Positions 11,721 to 24,614 of a stretch of DNA of 47,699 nt are shown piece by piece (positions within the stretch are counted from its first letter, which is position 1; the number at the start of each line of letters is the position of its first letter). The notes under the pieces were generated by a model. It did no database searches, was not told the DNA's origin, and saw only the letters and a list, made by a program, of their open reading frames with translations. The translations under genes and the position numbers were made by a program. This DNA comes from Atkinsonella hypoxylon (taxonomy: Eukaryota; Ascomycota; Sordariomycetes; Hypocreales; Clavicipitaceae): contig JFHB01000229.1 in the NCBI GenBank assembly GCA_000729835.1, positions 1 through 47,699 of the forward strand. The letters run 5' to 3'.

Positions 11721-12548
11721 CCGAAGAATAAATGATTAATTAACTCAGTCCGCCTGGTTCCGCCTGGTTTTCTGTCTGGGGTCCCGCTAGGGTCCCGACA
11801 CGCGCCCCTTTCCCGACTAGGACAGCGGGTTGGCTGCAGAGCGGCCGCAGAGACGGCCGCAGGATGCACGAGTAGTGTGCTGCTGAGTTGAGGAGTCTGA
11901 GGACAGTGGGACATTCAAATGTAATTAAAATGCTCGACGAGGCCAGGGTGTGGATGCCATCTGCGCATCGCGCTTTCCCACCGCTATATTACCAACCAAC
12001 ACATTTGACTTCGTCCTAAAATGGATCATTTAATGGCGTTGCTATTGCGCTGTGCCGCGCGAATAATGTCAAGGCTCAGAAATCCCGCCTCCACGCTCGC
12101 AATATAGAGAGAAAGGCCTTAACCCGGGAAATCTTGTCCATAGGAGCGAGGCGTGTGAGCTATCCTCCACGTTCAAAATACAATGAGAAAGGCCCCTGGG
12201 TGATTTGTAACCCGATCGCTTTGTCTATGGCGAATCGCCTTAGTGGGTACCAAGTATTGAACTCACCTGGATTTTTGTCCCAGTCTCTGTTCATACGCAC
12301 CTTGGCTAGTCATCTTGCCGTGCTCGTACTCGTGTGCTCAGGGGCGTAGTCGGTATGACCTTGAATCGTTCAGAGGCATGTACACTGTCATTATATTGCG
12401 TACAAGCAAGTGGAATTCTTCTTCCATCCTCATTGCTAGGACATTATTAACTTCGTCAACATTTAAGAAACCTTGTACTTAGCAAAGCTGGCTCTCCTAT
12501 GCAAATGGCGTTTTCGTGTCCGGCATGCTATAGTAATAAAAGCTGATT
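11721..12548. other. Gene-free stretch
   Basis: I see no coding or RNA signal here apart from short frames without motifs. Confidence 0.5.
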
Positions 12549-13745
12549 TTACGAGTTAAAACGAGCCCTGTGAGAGATGTTGGCAAATCGGCCAATGACT
12601 GAGCACCCATCTGGGTAATTATGACTCTGCCCAATATCTATCGTCATGTCGAGCTGCTGACAGGAGAATCGTGGCAAAAGAATCGAATCCCCGCGAGATT
12701 TCTTGAGAATTAATGGCGATCCGGCACCTACGCGACCCGTTGCAGGATGCAAAATCTGCTGACTGTTTAACTGGAGCACATTATTTCTTCCCAGAGTTCG
12801 ACTACAATGAAGACGAGTGGCGCTCGTGTCGCGTGAATTGTTCATTCTCATGTTCACTAGCCTTCACACCGGCCACGTCTAGCAGTGACACAAGTGGAGG
12901 AAGTAGTAGTACTCCGTGAGACTCTAGACAATAAACCGCTCTCTCTGTGGGTCACTTTAGTGCTTCCCGACCGTCTGGGAAGGACAGGAGACTCGAAAGC
13001 TGGTTGGTTAGCGATTGCCTCCTCGCTGGATATGTAACGGTGAACAGGACGGCGGGTATCGGTTGAGCCTTTGTGACAAGTCTTGCATTTCTGCGTGGCA
13101 TTCGCCGAATCTAGCCATGATGGGCACTCTTTCAGCCGCAGAGGTATAGCCAGTTGCCCTCTCGGTAAGCAGCGAGCGCCAAGCCAGATCCTTGGTCATG
13201 CCGTGCGCAAAGAACACTCAATTTTTCCTGCGACGTCCGAGTTCTGTGACGGCTCGTTATTTCCTTGAATGATGAGTCGGATACCATTTCTGATAAACCC
13301 ATCTCCTCGTATCTGCGCGTGCTTGTCTCAAGAAAGATAGAGGATCCTGCATCCTTGCCAAGCATACCTCGATTAAACACCGCATATATTGCCTTGAAAA
13401 TATTCTTCTTGTTTCACTAATCCGAGCCTCAGTGTCTAGCTCGTCACTGAGCCTCGGAAGAACTGCCTCATATCTGAAGTAGGGCTCCGCAAGGATATGA
13501 TTTAGCTCATCAATCGAGCATATTGGCTAACCCCCATCTCTAACGAGTTCTTGACGACTAGAGATTCCAAGCTCCATGCTATCCACAGGTGTATCTGTAT
13601 CGGACTCGAAGGAATCAACTGATGAACGTGAGACCTCGCGCTTTGAAAGACTGTGATTGTTGCGAGAAAGCTTCGTTAAGTGGGAGAGAAAATCATCGAC
13701 GTCGAGGGGGAAAGTGGCAAGCTCGAGCGCTGCTTCGCTGAGCGG
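12549..13745 (-). pseudogene. Unidentified decayed coding relic
   Basis: Minus-strand frames here read like protein but are broken. From about 13745 a frame with acidic and Ser-rich text (LSEAALELATFPLDVDDFL) runs into a TAG near 13537 and then resumes (ELNHILAEPYFRYEAVLPRL). The reading shifts frame near 13380 and again near 13217 (LAWRSLLTERATGYTSAAER) and breaks before the segment at 12857-12549. I recognise no family. It could be the far end of the kinase relic at 14484-16434 or a separate gene. The evidence is coding-like composition in successive frames on one strand, so this is tentative. Confidence 0.4.
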
Positions 13746-14483
13746 TAAAGGTTGTCAGTTCGACAGCTAGTATGGCGAGCATTGTAGGAATTTCTCACTT
13801 GAGCCTAACTGCTAGCTTAGCTTATTTCTCTGGTCCCTCGACAGATTTTCGACGTCGGAGAGGCTCGAATGTCGATTTTATTCTCACGAATTTTTTTTTC
13901 TTGAGGTACTGAACAAGCGGCTCGGAATCAATAGATAGGAGGCAAGTAGCCGTTATCGGAGATTCCATAGTATCGATGTGCGGTATTCAAATTGTGCGCA
14001 GGTGGGATCGAAACTGTAAACGGCTATTTGATGGTTTCGTAGATGATAAATCGTCATTGCGCAAGTGAGCTCATGCTCGGACGAGTCGCTTTATCAAGGA
14101 GAGGGGGGCCTTATTCATGTTATCAAAGCTACTGCCTGTTATTGGGCCGCAGAGCTGTGCACGTGTGACACGGTTTCTAGGCATAGGTGGAATTTTATGT
14201 AAATATCGGTGCGGCCAACTCTCGATTTTGCACTACGTACTGAAGGTTATGTCTAGATGCACATCGCCATGGGCTTCGGCTCTATGGGCAGTGTGCACTC
14301 CTTGGACAATGATTATGTGACTGCTGATCAATTGGCTATAACAGGACCCTCTACTCCGTAAATCGCCCAGATCTCGCAAGTTCTTTATGGCGCCCCGGGC
14401 GATGTGACCTTGACTGGATGGCTGTGACTCTGACGATCTTTGATTGTACTGTCAGAGTCTTCTCTCCCCCACCGATTGCGATC
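13746..14483. other. Spacer between two relics
   Basis: No recognisable coding text in this stretch. It may be eroded sequence linking the two minus-strand relics on either side. Confidence 0.4.
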
Positions 14484-16434
14484 CTATACATTGGAGCTCG
14501 GTCTATCGATGTTTACGTCCGACGCCCTTCTCCTAATTCGACCTTCAGAAACCAAACGTTCGTGAAAAGCCTCTACTCCCGTAGGTTCCTCTTCTCGCCA
14601 TTTTTGAGGGCTAGCCACGCCAATATTATTGCCACTCCAATAAGCTGCCCACGATGCTCTCTTGTGGCTGGGCAATTGAGGTGGAGTTTTAGACACACCG
14701 CTGGAATCGAAGCTCTTTGGCTCTTTCAAGACAGTTACAACCGGCCAGCGCTCTGTGTATTGGCTTTCCCGGTATCAATGTCTTCCTCAGTATCTCGAAT
14801 CAGGGTCTCTGAACCTTTAGGAGACGTTACTGAAGAGGAACATTTAAAAGTAGACGCCTCGAAGTCCTTGCTGTTGTGCTCGTACTGTCATGACCAACTC
14901 GGCCCAAGCAGACCGTCGTCATGTGAGTCGCGATGCCCAGCGTTATTGGATAGAAGCTCTAGTGCCTCGTCGTGGCAGTGATCTGCTGATAACCTTGCCA
15001 CGGGATCTTTCACAAGCATATGTTCAAGGATAAACCGTAAAAGCCCAGTACGTTGAATGCGATAGTGGTTCTTCACATGCTCCTGTACCGCGTGGATCCA
15101 GGCTACGGGATTCTTATCCCATTCTGCCGTGTACTATGGTAGCCCTTCGCTCTCTGTCCAAGCAACTACGACGGCTAAAGGCTAGATCGTGACCGCCACA
15201 TTGTAAAAGAGTGACCTGGACCTCTGAAGTCGGAATTATGGAGGCATATTGCTGGGACTAACCATATCAATGTACCACACTATGTTTGAAAGTCATCCCG
15301 GCCTTGGAAAGACCGAAGTCTGCAAATTTAACATGGATGGGCCTCTCCGTCTCTGAGCAACAAGAATGCCCTTAAGTTTGATGTCACGGCAAACGATGGA
15401 TGGTTCTTAGTTTAAAAGATTCTAAAGCTGAAGTCAGTTTGCAGAGGATTTCCATGCTTTCTTTAGTTGTGATGCCATGTTGCATTTCGAGCAATATTCA
15501 GGCCAGGGACAGAAAGTGGCTGATCGAAACGTAACAATATGAAACTGACCATATTAGAGCCAAAAAAACACAATGGCTGCTCTGTGTGGATGACGAACAT
15601 GTGAGATCTCACCCATAATTGCAGCTTCTCGTTCCAATAACGTCACACCGCAATTACTACTTTCAATGCGTTTCTGTCGCGGCCGTTTGACGACGTACCC
15701 CCGTCTCCTGTCGTGATATCCCATACATAGCGGACAACTCCAATAGTACCTGATCAAGTTTTCTGCTATACAAGATTAGATCTAAAGCGAGAGCCCATCA
15801 GCGGAGTTTGCGCATCGGACAGACGCCACGTAGTAGATGTGCTGTTAAGGATCAGGGACGCGAAGTGCCGTCAGGATCTACGGTTTCTATGCGAAACTTT
15901 TTGATGTTACTGATATAGGCCAAGGGTTTAACATCATGAGAGGGCACAATGACCTTGAATTGAACAAGATCGGCAATATTGATCATTGGTGGTCTACCCT
16001 TGGAGATGCTGGGCCCTTGGAGCAGCCAGTCACACATGGACACACGCTCTGCTCTGCCTTTTCTCCGTTGTATTTGACTTTTGTTCCAAAATTTGGAACT
16101 AAGTCTCTCACTCTTAACCTATACTGATCGTCCAGCGTGAAGGCCAAGTGATACGGGCTGATAGCTGGGACACTGCGAAACGTCAAGTCGACGTTGGCAG
16201 CCCGGCCACCCACGACGCCAATAAGCGCTTGTCTTGGCACCGTCGCTGAATCTCAACACACAAGACGATCAGTCTCTTCAATATTCTCGCGGTCGATCGG
16301 AGGCTCTGTATCTTTCGCTCGTATCGCTGAACCACGCCGTTTAGCAACAATTCATCAGAACGCCATGCTGCTGGAAGTCGCGCCCTGTTCTGGGGCATAG
16401 GGGCTACGAAGGCTGCTCCATCGAAACCTCGCAT
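14484..16434 (-). pseudogene. Decayed FHA-domain serine/threonine protein kinase
   Basis: Minus-strand fragments in family order belong to a fungal FHA-plus-kinase protein. An N-terminal piece (16434 to about 16300) is followed by an FHA domain (about 16240-15880, with SPYHLAFTLDDQYRLRVRDL and NFGTKV), which changes frame near 16050 and continues as LLQGPSISKGRPPM and VQFKVIVPSHDV. The N-lobe lies at 15757-15554 (YVVKRP, LEREAAIMGEISH). A catalytic-loop segment reads CRDIK instead of HRDIK (15392-15375). An intact KFADFGLSKAG lies near 15330-15305 in another frame. The C-lobe (about 15200-14890, LLRFILEHMLVKDPVARLS) has TAG where Trp of the DIWSLG motif is expected. A Ser/Thr-rich tail runs to 14484. 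Several frameshifts, stops and the lost catalytic His mark a non-functional copy. In the family, FHA domains bind phosphothreonine and the kinase phosphorylates Ser/Thr. Edges are approximate. Confidence 0.85.
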
Positions 16435-17244
16435 TAGTTAGTGGGGAACCAGGTATCAAATAATATCTTTCGGGTCTGACGTAGTATGTGTTTGATTGTA
16501 AAGCATAGCCGCGTGGTGTCGTCGTGAGGTTGCGACACTAAGCATGAATGGCAGAAAGCAGCCGCCCATGAGCTGTCCTTATCCTGATTCAGTACCTTTT
16601 CCCCCTCACTTCAATCGCACTGACAATCAAGGCCTTGGGGACGCGCCAGTGGTTTTGCTGACAGGGAGGGGCGAGTCGGCGGCAAATCCAGTCCTTTGAT
16701 CATGCGGTCACTCGCATGCATTGGGTGTGCCGCGAATCGAAACTTAGCCGAGCAGTGAATGAATCTGGTTTGTGTCTAGCAACAGACGCGGAGTATACTG
16801 AATATCTACTTCCGAGCACGAACTCCGCGCGCTTTGTCAATCGTCTGCAGCGCTAAGGGGTCCTTGTACCGGTGCAGAGCCACCACTAGAGATAGTCGAC
16901 AGAGGGACGTTCGAAACGCGAAGGACAAGCAACTTTAATTTCCGGACTTAGGCCTTAGCCATCATTCAAACTTCTTAACGTCTTTCCTTGAGAAAAGGTT
17001 TTCCTTCTTAGAGGAGGTAGCACTGTACTTAGCTTCTTACGTAGTTCTAGTGACAGTGATTGGTTAAAACTATAGTCCGGATTCCGATTGCGTCCGAAGG
17101 GTAGGAGATACATGCCCTCCTTACTGTGATGTTTTTGGTTCTTCAAAGCTGTAAGCAAGTGGCTGGAATGACGTTAGTTTGCCTGTACAGGCATGTCGAG
17201 TTTTCGCTGATGGGTGTTCAACTTGGTGAGAAACTCTAACCGCA
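16435..17244. other. Gene-free stretch with one unassigned minus frame
   Basis: A 67-codon minus frame at 17158-16955 has coding-like text (KEGMYLLPFGRNRNPDYSF) but no family I recognise and no continuation on either side. The remainder shows nothing. Confidence 0.4.
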
Positions 17245-17790
17245 TCCTTGTACGCTTTGCAATTTTACTAAAACTTGAACTATAATAGTGACAATGATAC
17301 CTTATCAATTGAATAAACTTTCAAAAAATTAAAACTTTTTTTGTTTTTTGAAATAGTACTATAGTAGTGGTCTATAATATTACTTTCGTAGTGAGTAAAA
17401 TTAAACTTATCAATATCATTGAAAATAGCTATCTTACTCACTTCTTAGCTTTATTCAGTAATAGTTCTACTGCAGAGATTATAGTATAGTATTAAGTAGT
17501 ATCTCAGGATCCTGGAAAGAAAAATTTACAAAGTTCGTATAAATAGTATACGAGTAATATATATACATATATTGCTATTTTTTAATATGCTAGATATCCA
17601 TCACTTTGAGTCCTAATTTACAGGGAGAAAATCCCATCAAAACGAGAAAAACCTATGTGCTACTCTCTCTATTATCTGTCTAGATTATATGGAGATCTAG
17701 GGTAGGCCCGAAAAAGGTATACTTCTGCTGCTGATCTAGAGTAATAGCTATCATCTTCTATGGTGTTTAAGGTCAGCAGCAATTTCATGT
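17245..17790. repeat. AT-rich, TA-dense island
   Basis: Composition drops abruptly to TA-dense text with little CA or TG, like the retrotransposon block at the right end of the window. It is probably a short, fully eroded repeat fragment. No LTR or pol motif can be read in it. Confidence 0.5.
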
Positions 17791-20700
17791 ACAAGAATCA
17801 GTGAAGCAAAGACCATTTAGCCACAAGAAATGAACACTGTGCGCGGGCTGTCAAGGTCAGCAGCAGATTTAGTGGTGCCAGGGAGGGGGGCGTGGCATGT
17901 GATCTGACGGTCTCGTTCAAACGCAACAAGGCTCGTCCCGTCTTTGCCGCGCCATGTCCCTGTACTATCCGTGCATTGTCCTAAACCGGTCCAATGCCTC
18001 ATGAGGACTAGGGTGACTTGCCCATCATGATGGGTGTGAGCCCGTGGAGAAGTGTACTGAGGGTTGTTGCGAAGCCTACCTTCGGTAGTTCCTTGTATCA
18101 GCCTAGTGAGGTACCTGGGTAGATAGATACCTACCTAGCGACCTCCTAAAGGTATTGAAGTCAATAAAGGGGCCAATGCTTGGTGTATTCCTTCCTGCCT
18201 CTGCCTTGGCCAGTTCGCCATGTTGATCCGGACGCCAGCAAGGAAAACACGCAACGACGATGGAACGGCTGACGACGCTTGCAAATATCGGTCAGAGGGC
18301 TCGGGCAAAGCGAACCGGGCACTAGCGTCGGTAACAGCCATCCCATCCCAGTCTCCATAGCGGCACGTTCCCGTCCAATGCTTGCTTGAAGGGCACGAGC
18401 CTGGTGTGGTGCGGCTTGTCGAGGGGAACAATGGAAAAGGGGGGGGGGTGCAAAGATAGACCGGGGTGCGACTGTGTGGAACTCGGTCGGATGAAACACT
18501 CCCGGTGCTACTTGTAATTGTACCGAGCAGGGAGTAGGTTTGTTTGCTTTGGAGAGGGAGAAGGTTGGCACCTTCTTTTAGCCCGTGCCGGGGGGGCTCA
18601 GAGGTCCCCTACGTGTACACGACATCCTCGCTGTCACTCTATTGGATGATCGATATGGCTGCCATGGCCGTGTGGTTTTCTAACACTCTTGATCATGTAC
18701 CTAGGCTAGCTGAGGCAATGAAGTCTCTCGCTTCTTCATTTGTGTGACATGCCTGTATGTAACGCAACAACAAGATGTGGCTTGCACAGTTCCAGTCCCT
18801 TGGATGTCCTCTTGTTCCGTAGTATGGCAGATAGTTTCCATCGGTCGTGCATAGCAAAAAGGATGCGGTACCTCCGTGGCTTCTGTCCCATGTGAAAAGC
18901 AAGGGCGACGCTCTGATGCTCCGAAAAAAAAACCGAAGAACGACTGGCAGCATGTCGTGACTTCGGTGAAGCAAGCCGATGCTGAAGAACAATTGCCATA
19001 ATGGAGTAACTACGTTTCTGATTTCGACTGATTGATGGGAATGGCAACAGGCATTGGTCGCCGAGGGAGGGACGCACACATACATCTGGCCAGACGGCAC
19101 TACAACCCACGATGAGGTTGCTTGCCCAAATAGCATAGGACAGCAGCAATGTGGAATCGGAACACAAGCACACAAACACACCGAGCAAACAAGGACCTTC
19201 CCCGCCATTTCCCGCGGGCAGGCTCCAACACTCCTCCACATGTGCCGCACCCAGTGGCTTTTTTGCCATTAATAGAGAGTGGAGGCCAGTCAAGTTGACG
19301 GGCTGCCCATTAATTGCGACCTGTAATAATTTCGACAGTGTATCCTTGTTCGTAGATGACCACGATCAACGACGGGCTTTGCAGTCTATAGACCGACTCA
19401 ACCCAGGCATGGCATCTATCAGCTGCGTTGCGCGGAGAGGGCGGAGATGACGAGTCAACCTGGGATGGCATTCAAACCAGACACTACCAGACCCTGCCCA
19501 CACAACCGCAGTGACAAAAAGATGACAGATCCAGTTCAGTTCCGCCACCCCACCGTCGGGTCGCTTTCGCTCAATGCACAGCCCGCCTCGGCCACGCAGA
19601 CCAACGATGCGTGGCGTTACACCGTGGCAGCCCAGACCGGTTAACCCTATGTAACCATTTCACGGAGCGACGCGTTGGCTCAGCCTCCCGAAAAGAAAAA
19701 TTAACGCCAGATGATTGGCTCAATCGAAGGCCCGTCCCGTCCAGCAAGCACAGCGACGGCACATCACGTGAGCGCCCCCTCATGCGGGGCAGTGCGGGCA
19801 TTGCAGCCATTCCGGCTAGCGTGCAGGTCCCGTGGCGTTGGGGCCCATTTCTCTCAAGACAAAGTCGTCGTGTTTGTGGCGATATTAGCCGTACTCGTCA
19901 TAGCGACATTTAACATGTATGAGTGTCGATCCTGCTTTCGATGGTGTTTGACAATTTGAATCAGGACCATATCATTATTTGGCAGGCACGTCCTGTTAAA
20001 AGCGCGGGCCTCGCGATCCGTCCGTGATCTGATGACAGCAGTTCGCAGCTTTCTTTTCCCTTAGTAGCGTTATCAGACTTGCTATTTGTCATGCGAATAT
20101 TCTTGTCTGAATTTAGCGCCTGCTCTATTATAATGAAGGAAATGGTCACGTACGGCCGGTGCTGCATACGCTGGGTTGGGATAATGTCCGACGCATGGTG
20201 TTTGCCTCGAGCAGGGCACCGGGGCACACTGGATCGCAGCTCGCTGTGGGCAAGGCTCAAACTCGCCTCGGCATTGATACTCCCTTCTTCGTATTGCATT
20301 CACAGAGGCTGGTAGATGTTGTGAGATGGCAAAATAAATAACTTGTCGCCCCACCAAGTAGGACCGTGATGACGAGCTAACCGTCCGAGGCCTTGTCGAT
20401 GGACCCATAATCATTGTGTACCTTGAAGGATCCTAGGTAGAACATCTGACAAAGGTCAAAGGCGGCAATTCTGCTTAAGCCAGTTGTAGAGCCTCACGGA
20501 GCCGACTCCGTCATCACTTGAGGTTGTTCGCTAGCTGAGTATCCCATCCGCTTTGAGAAGGAGACCTTGTAGACGGCTCATTTGCCCAGTCTCAACGTGA
20601 TTGAAGCGACCGGTGCCTTTGTCGGGCCAAACATGAACCTCTGCAAAATGCTAACTAATCACCTGCGTCTTGCGTAAGTGACGCATCGCATCGGTTGGGA

Positions 20701-23549
20701 CGCGGCCCCTGGCCTATTTTATCATGCCATGCAATGTGATTTGGAGAAAGTTATACTCAATTGCTGAGGGAACCGAGAAATCGATTATTTCCTCTCGGAA
20801 TGACACAAAAGGGCGTGGCAAGGAAGTCTCCCGAGCGCTGGTTGAGCTGAATATGTACATCAGCAGCCGCCGACTGAACACATTCCTACGGCCGCATGCA
20901 TAATATACATCCGGCAGTACAGGCTTCAGTGATATGGCAAAGCGAGAATTGACGAATCTACCTTATGCCAGTATCACCACAGACGGTGCCCCTCCGTACG
21001 CTTGCTTCAAGACGGGAGTGTCTTGCAACAAATGGCAGCAGGGACTAGAATTCATCGAGCCACACCACATCACGGAGGACACAGCCCTCAGAAGCAGCGG
21101 TGAAGCAAGCGCCTGCAGGTTGACATTTCGGGAATTGGTTGTGCAATTGCTTGCGGGGTTGAATCTCCGGCTCAGGTTTGCGCCCGGGTAGACAGATACA
21201 GATAGATACAGGTCGCATTTGCTGTTTCATTTCGATTTTTTTTTTTTTTTATTTTTTCTTTTCCGCGGTTTTAATCCATTTCCCATTTCACTCAAACAAT
21301 TGGTTTCTTTTCAAGTACTCGAAAGATGAGATGGGCAGGACTCCACTGTGCAACCGGAAAGATGGCTTCGATCCATGCGACATGAAACGTCTCTCTCGAC
21401 CGACGGCCAAGACTCAAGTCGAACTCGGCAAGAGAAAAAGCCATGTCATGGCCGCCGGTTATTGCAGTCCTCATTGATGTCTTTGCACAAAAGACGCCCC
21501 TGGTAAAGGTGGCGAGATTGTGAAACACCCTCTCCCCCCTAGTTAGGACTGGGGGACAGACGGATCACGGGACAGACCGGGGGAAGGAGCGACTGGGGAG
21601 GGGGGCCCAGATAAAAAAAAGACGGGAGGGGAGGGAATGTGCAAACAATGTCAACTAATTAATGTCTGGTCTGGTGTCATGTGGCTGGGGGCACGCAAGC
21701 ACGGAACGGTGCGCGCCTGCAGCTGCATCGTCACCCGTGATCGGCAGCTGCTGCCACTGGTCGCGGTCCTGGCAGTCCTGGGCGGAGCTGACAGGTGCAT
21801 GGCAGGTGCCCTTGTCCCTTGCCACTTGTCCCTTGCCCCCCCCTTGTCTTCTGTCCCCTTGTCCCCTTCCTTGTCGGTGGGAGATGCTCCTGGTCGTTAA
21901 CTCCTCGCCCTAGTCGTCGACTCCTCCTCGCTCGACACGCCTCGACATGCCTCGACACCCTCGTCATATGCGTATAGAATCCCGCCACGTTTCTACAGGG
22001 TGTCTATGTAACTCCGCCATGCCCATCCATCAACTCTCACGCCCCCCGGCCTTGTTCATTGCGTGCCCATGCTTTCCCCTCCCCTCATCGAGCGGCCACT
22101 GCCTAGGTTCTCTGGCAACCGGGAATCAATCAAATTGGCCAGACAGGCATTAGCGGGCACACGAGATGCGTCCTTTCCCTGCAACCGCAGTGCGACTCGT
22201 CCAAGGGGTGGACGTTGTTTCCCTGCCGTCCTTCAACGCAGGCTCCTGCTCCTGCTCCTGCTCCTGCGTGCACAAAAGAGCCTCGGGGCGAGGTGACAGA
22301 TAGGCCCCCCGTCTACGAAACATCTTCTCCATCGACCGACGTGAGACATTTGCCATAAGCAACACATCGCAATACAGTCATGTGAATCGGCCACACAATA
22401 ACCGGAGTGAGCGCGATGCATCACCAGCAGCGCGTCTGCACTGTCTTCCTCGCTGTCGCACCCCAAACAGATCGCTCAATCAGATGTTACCCAACAAGCA
22501 AGTACCGAGACAGAAAGGCTCAGGCCACGGTTCCCTGTCGTACAGCAGCGTACTTCGCAATAGTGTGCCGTGGTTCTCCCAAGCGACGCTGTGCAGCTGA
22601 CAAGCTCTTTGCTTGATGACGCGAGTTTGATTATATGGCAGTCTCTTGTTGAAGCAGTTCGCTTGGTCTTGCTCGCTTGCCCGAGGTGATTCGAGCAGCT
22701 AAAACGTGAATTTGGCGAGAGGAAACTACCTTTTTACATCGTCGCCTTCAGACACTCGCTCAGACACTGCTCAGGCTGGCTCAGTGCTAGATACAGGATC
22801 CTCATTAGGGTAGGTAATACAGTCTAGGTCGTGAAGAGCTTAAATGTTCTTATGGATTCATAATTGGGTCCATTTTCTTCCATCCATGGCGCTATAGTGT
22901 ATCAGGTTTCTTATTGATCTCGGAGATTTGTTAGATGACTTTTAGTCGGCCACGACGAGATATCTTCGGCTATAAGTTCACTCTACCATCAGAGATAAAA
23001 ATAGAGCCTCATAAACAGCCTAGAGAACTCTACTTTATGAACTTAATGCTGGTTTAGATCAAGTTACCCTTACTGCGAGTGCCTAGAGAAAGAATGGCAT
23101 GATAATTTAAAGGCACGGCCTGATAAAGAGACGGGTAACGCTTCAAAACGAACGCTTCAAAAAAAAATCAACATTAGCTTAGTGATCATGGTTTGCAGTA
23201 GAACATGTAAAGCATCACGCAGTGTTCGTGTCTTTGCCGTACAATATGGCGCAGTACACGTAAGCAAAGAGTATTAAGTAAATTAAACGATGTGGAAATC
23301 CTTGGATAAAGAGAGCCACTGCATATAGTTCATCACCTCGATGTTCTTTTTTTTTAACCTCTCACACCAGGAGTTCGAATCCCGCCGCCTAAGACTCTTT
23401 TTCGTCCCTTCTCCCTTTTTCAGGGGCAACTAATACGATCGCCATCTTGATTTCTGCTACCTGTGCGTCAAGGCTGATATTTCCGAATAGTGGTACTTGA
23501 AGACCGAGGCACACAAGGCGCTGACATGTCCTGGTGATACACGGCGAAA
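17791..23549. other. Gene-free stretch
   Basis: No intact gene, RNA gene or recognisable relic. Overlapping minus frames of 185 codons at 18693-19293 cover the same DNA in two frames and have no domain. Minor repeats include ACCTAGGT-type strings near 18110-18140, a T-rich run at 21236-21256, and four CTCCTG units at 22243-22266. Confidence 0.5.
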
Positions 23550-23777
23550 TCACTCCGTTAAGTTAAAATCATGTTTATTCTTGAATACCCGGAAATTCAG
23601 AATGGCTGATGGGGAGATCGAAATAAGATGAAACGTGCTTTCTTCTCTAGCTCCATGCATCACGTCCGCTGGAATGCTCATTTGAGGTCGTTGCTTTGAC
23701 TCGCGATCATATCCTCCATCGGTTTTAAAAACGATAGGCTCAAATGGATGTAGATTCCACGCTCGGGAAACTCGCAT
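23550..23777 (-). other. Unassigned 75-codon minus frame
   Basis: This frame has fairly even amino-acid composition (FEPIVFKTDGGYDRESKQRP) and ends at a TCA-proximal stop. No splice-linked exon or family can be assigned. It may be a gene fragment or chance. Nothing around it suggests a role. Confidence 0.25.
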
Positions 23778-24614
23778 CCAATCTTTCTACAGCTCATCGA
23801 TCTGCTGCCCTCTACATATCGGCGTCATGGCCCGGTCCTCGCCCCTTGGACTACTGCCAGCTCTTTCTGAGGCTTTCGCTGCTGTACGACGCCTCTGGTA
23901 GGACGTTATGAGGGTCCTTGGTTTGTCTGGATGATCTTGAAGATGTTGCGAGGTCTGGCGGTGTACTCGGGCTCTTGGTGTATCAGGCGGGATGTCTCGT
24001 CACTGCCGGGGTGTAAATTCCCTTGGGAGGACTATCACAGAGTTTCGCCGTTTACCGGCCATGTGCATGCACATTGGCTAGCTAAATCTAGGTTGTCCGA
24101 TTATGGACTTTCTTTGCCAACTTGCTTTCTTGATCTGGCTGACGAGTCTTCCCTCATCTAGGTATAGTAGTCTGTTAGAAACGAACTAGATCAATTTGGA
24201 AGCATTTCGCAGCTGCCTACCAGGTAGGCGCCCAGCATGTATCCCTCCGAGGTATGCGTTCAGCTCCGCGAGACCTCCCCCAGTCCACGTCGTATTTCTA
24301 GATTTCTATGCCGGTATATAGGATGGTCTAATCAATCATTTACTTGTGGCCGCGTCGCAAACTTTACGAATAACTGCAGCGGAGCCGCCTATTACGACCT
24401 GTGTCATCGTTCCGAGAAACTTTCCGAAAAGTGTCCGCGAGGGCATATAAGGACAGTACGGTATTCCAGATAAAGATCAAGCTCTTCATCCTTTCAGCTC
24501 ATCCTTTCAGCTTCATTACCATCTGCGAAGAGAAGTGTCCATCTCATCGCTTGTCATCTCCCACATAATTTGACATTGTCCCGCAAACCATTGATTTGTC
24601 AAAACTGAGCCATC

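Noticed and set aside
18693..19293. Two overlapping 185-codon minus frames
   Set aside because: Two frames cover the same DNA, and neither has family motifs, splice-linked exons or consistent coding texture.
23360..23400. Possible tRNA from GAGTTCGAATCCC (B-box-like)
   Set aside because: The T-stem does not pair, and no A box or acceptor stem is found upstream or downstream.
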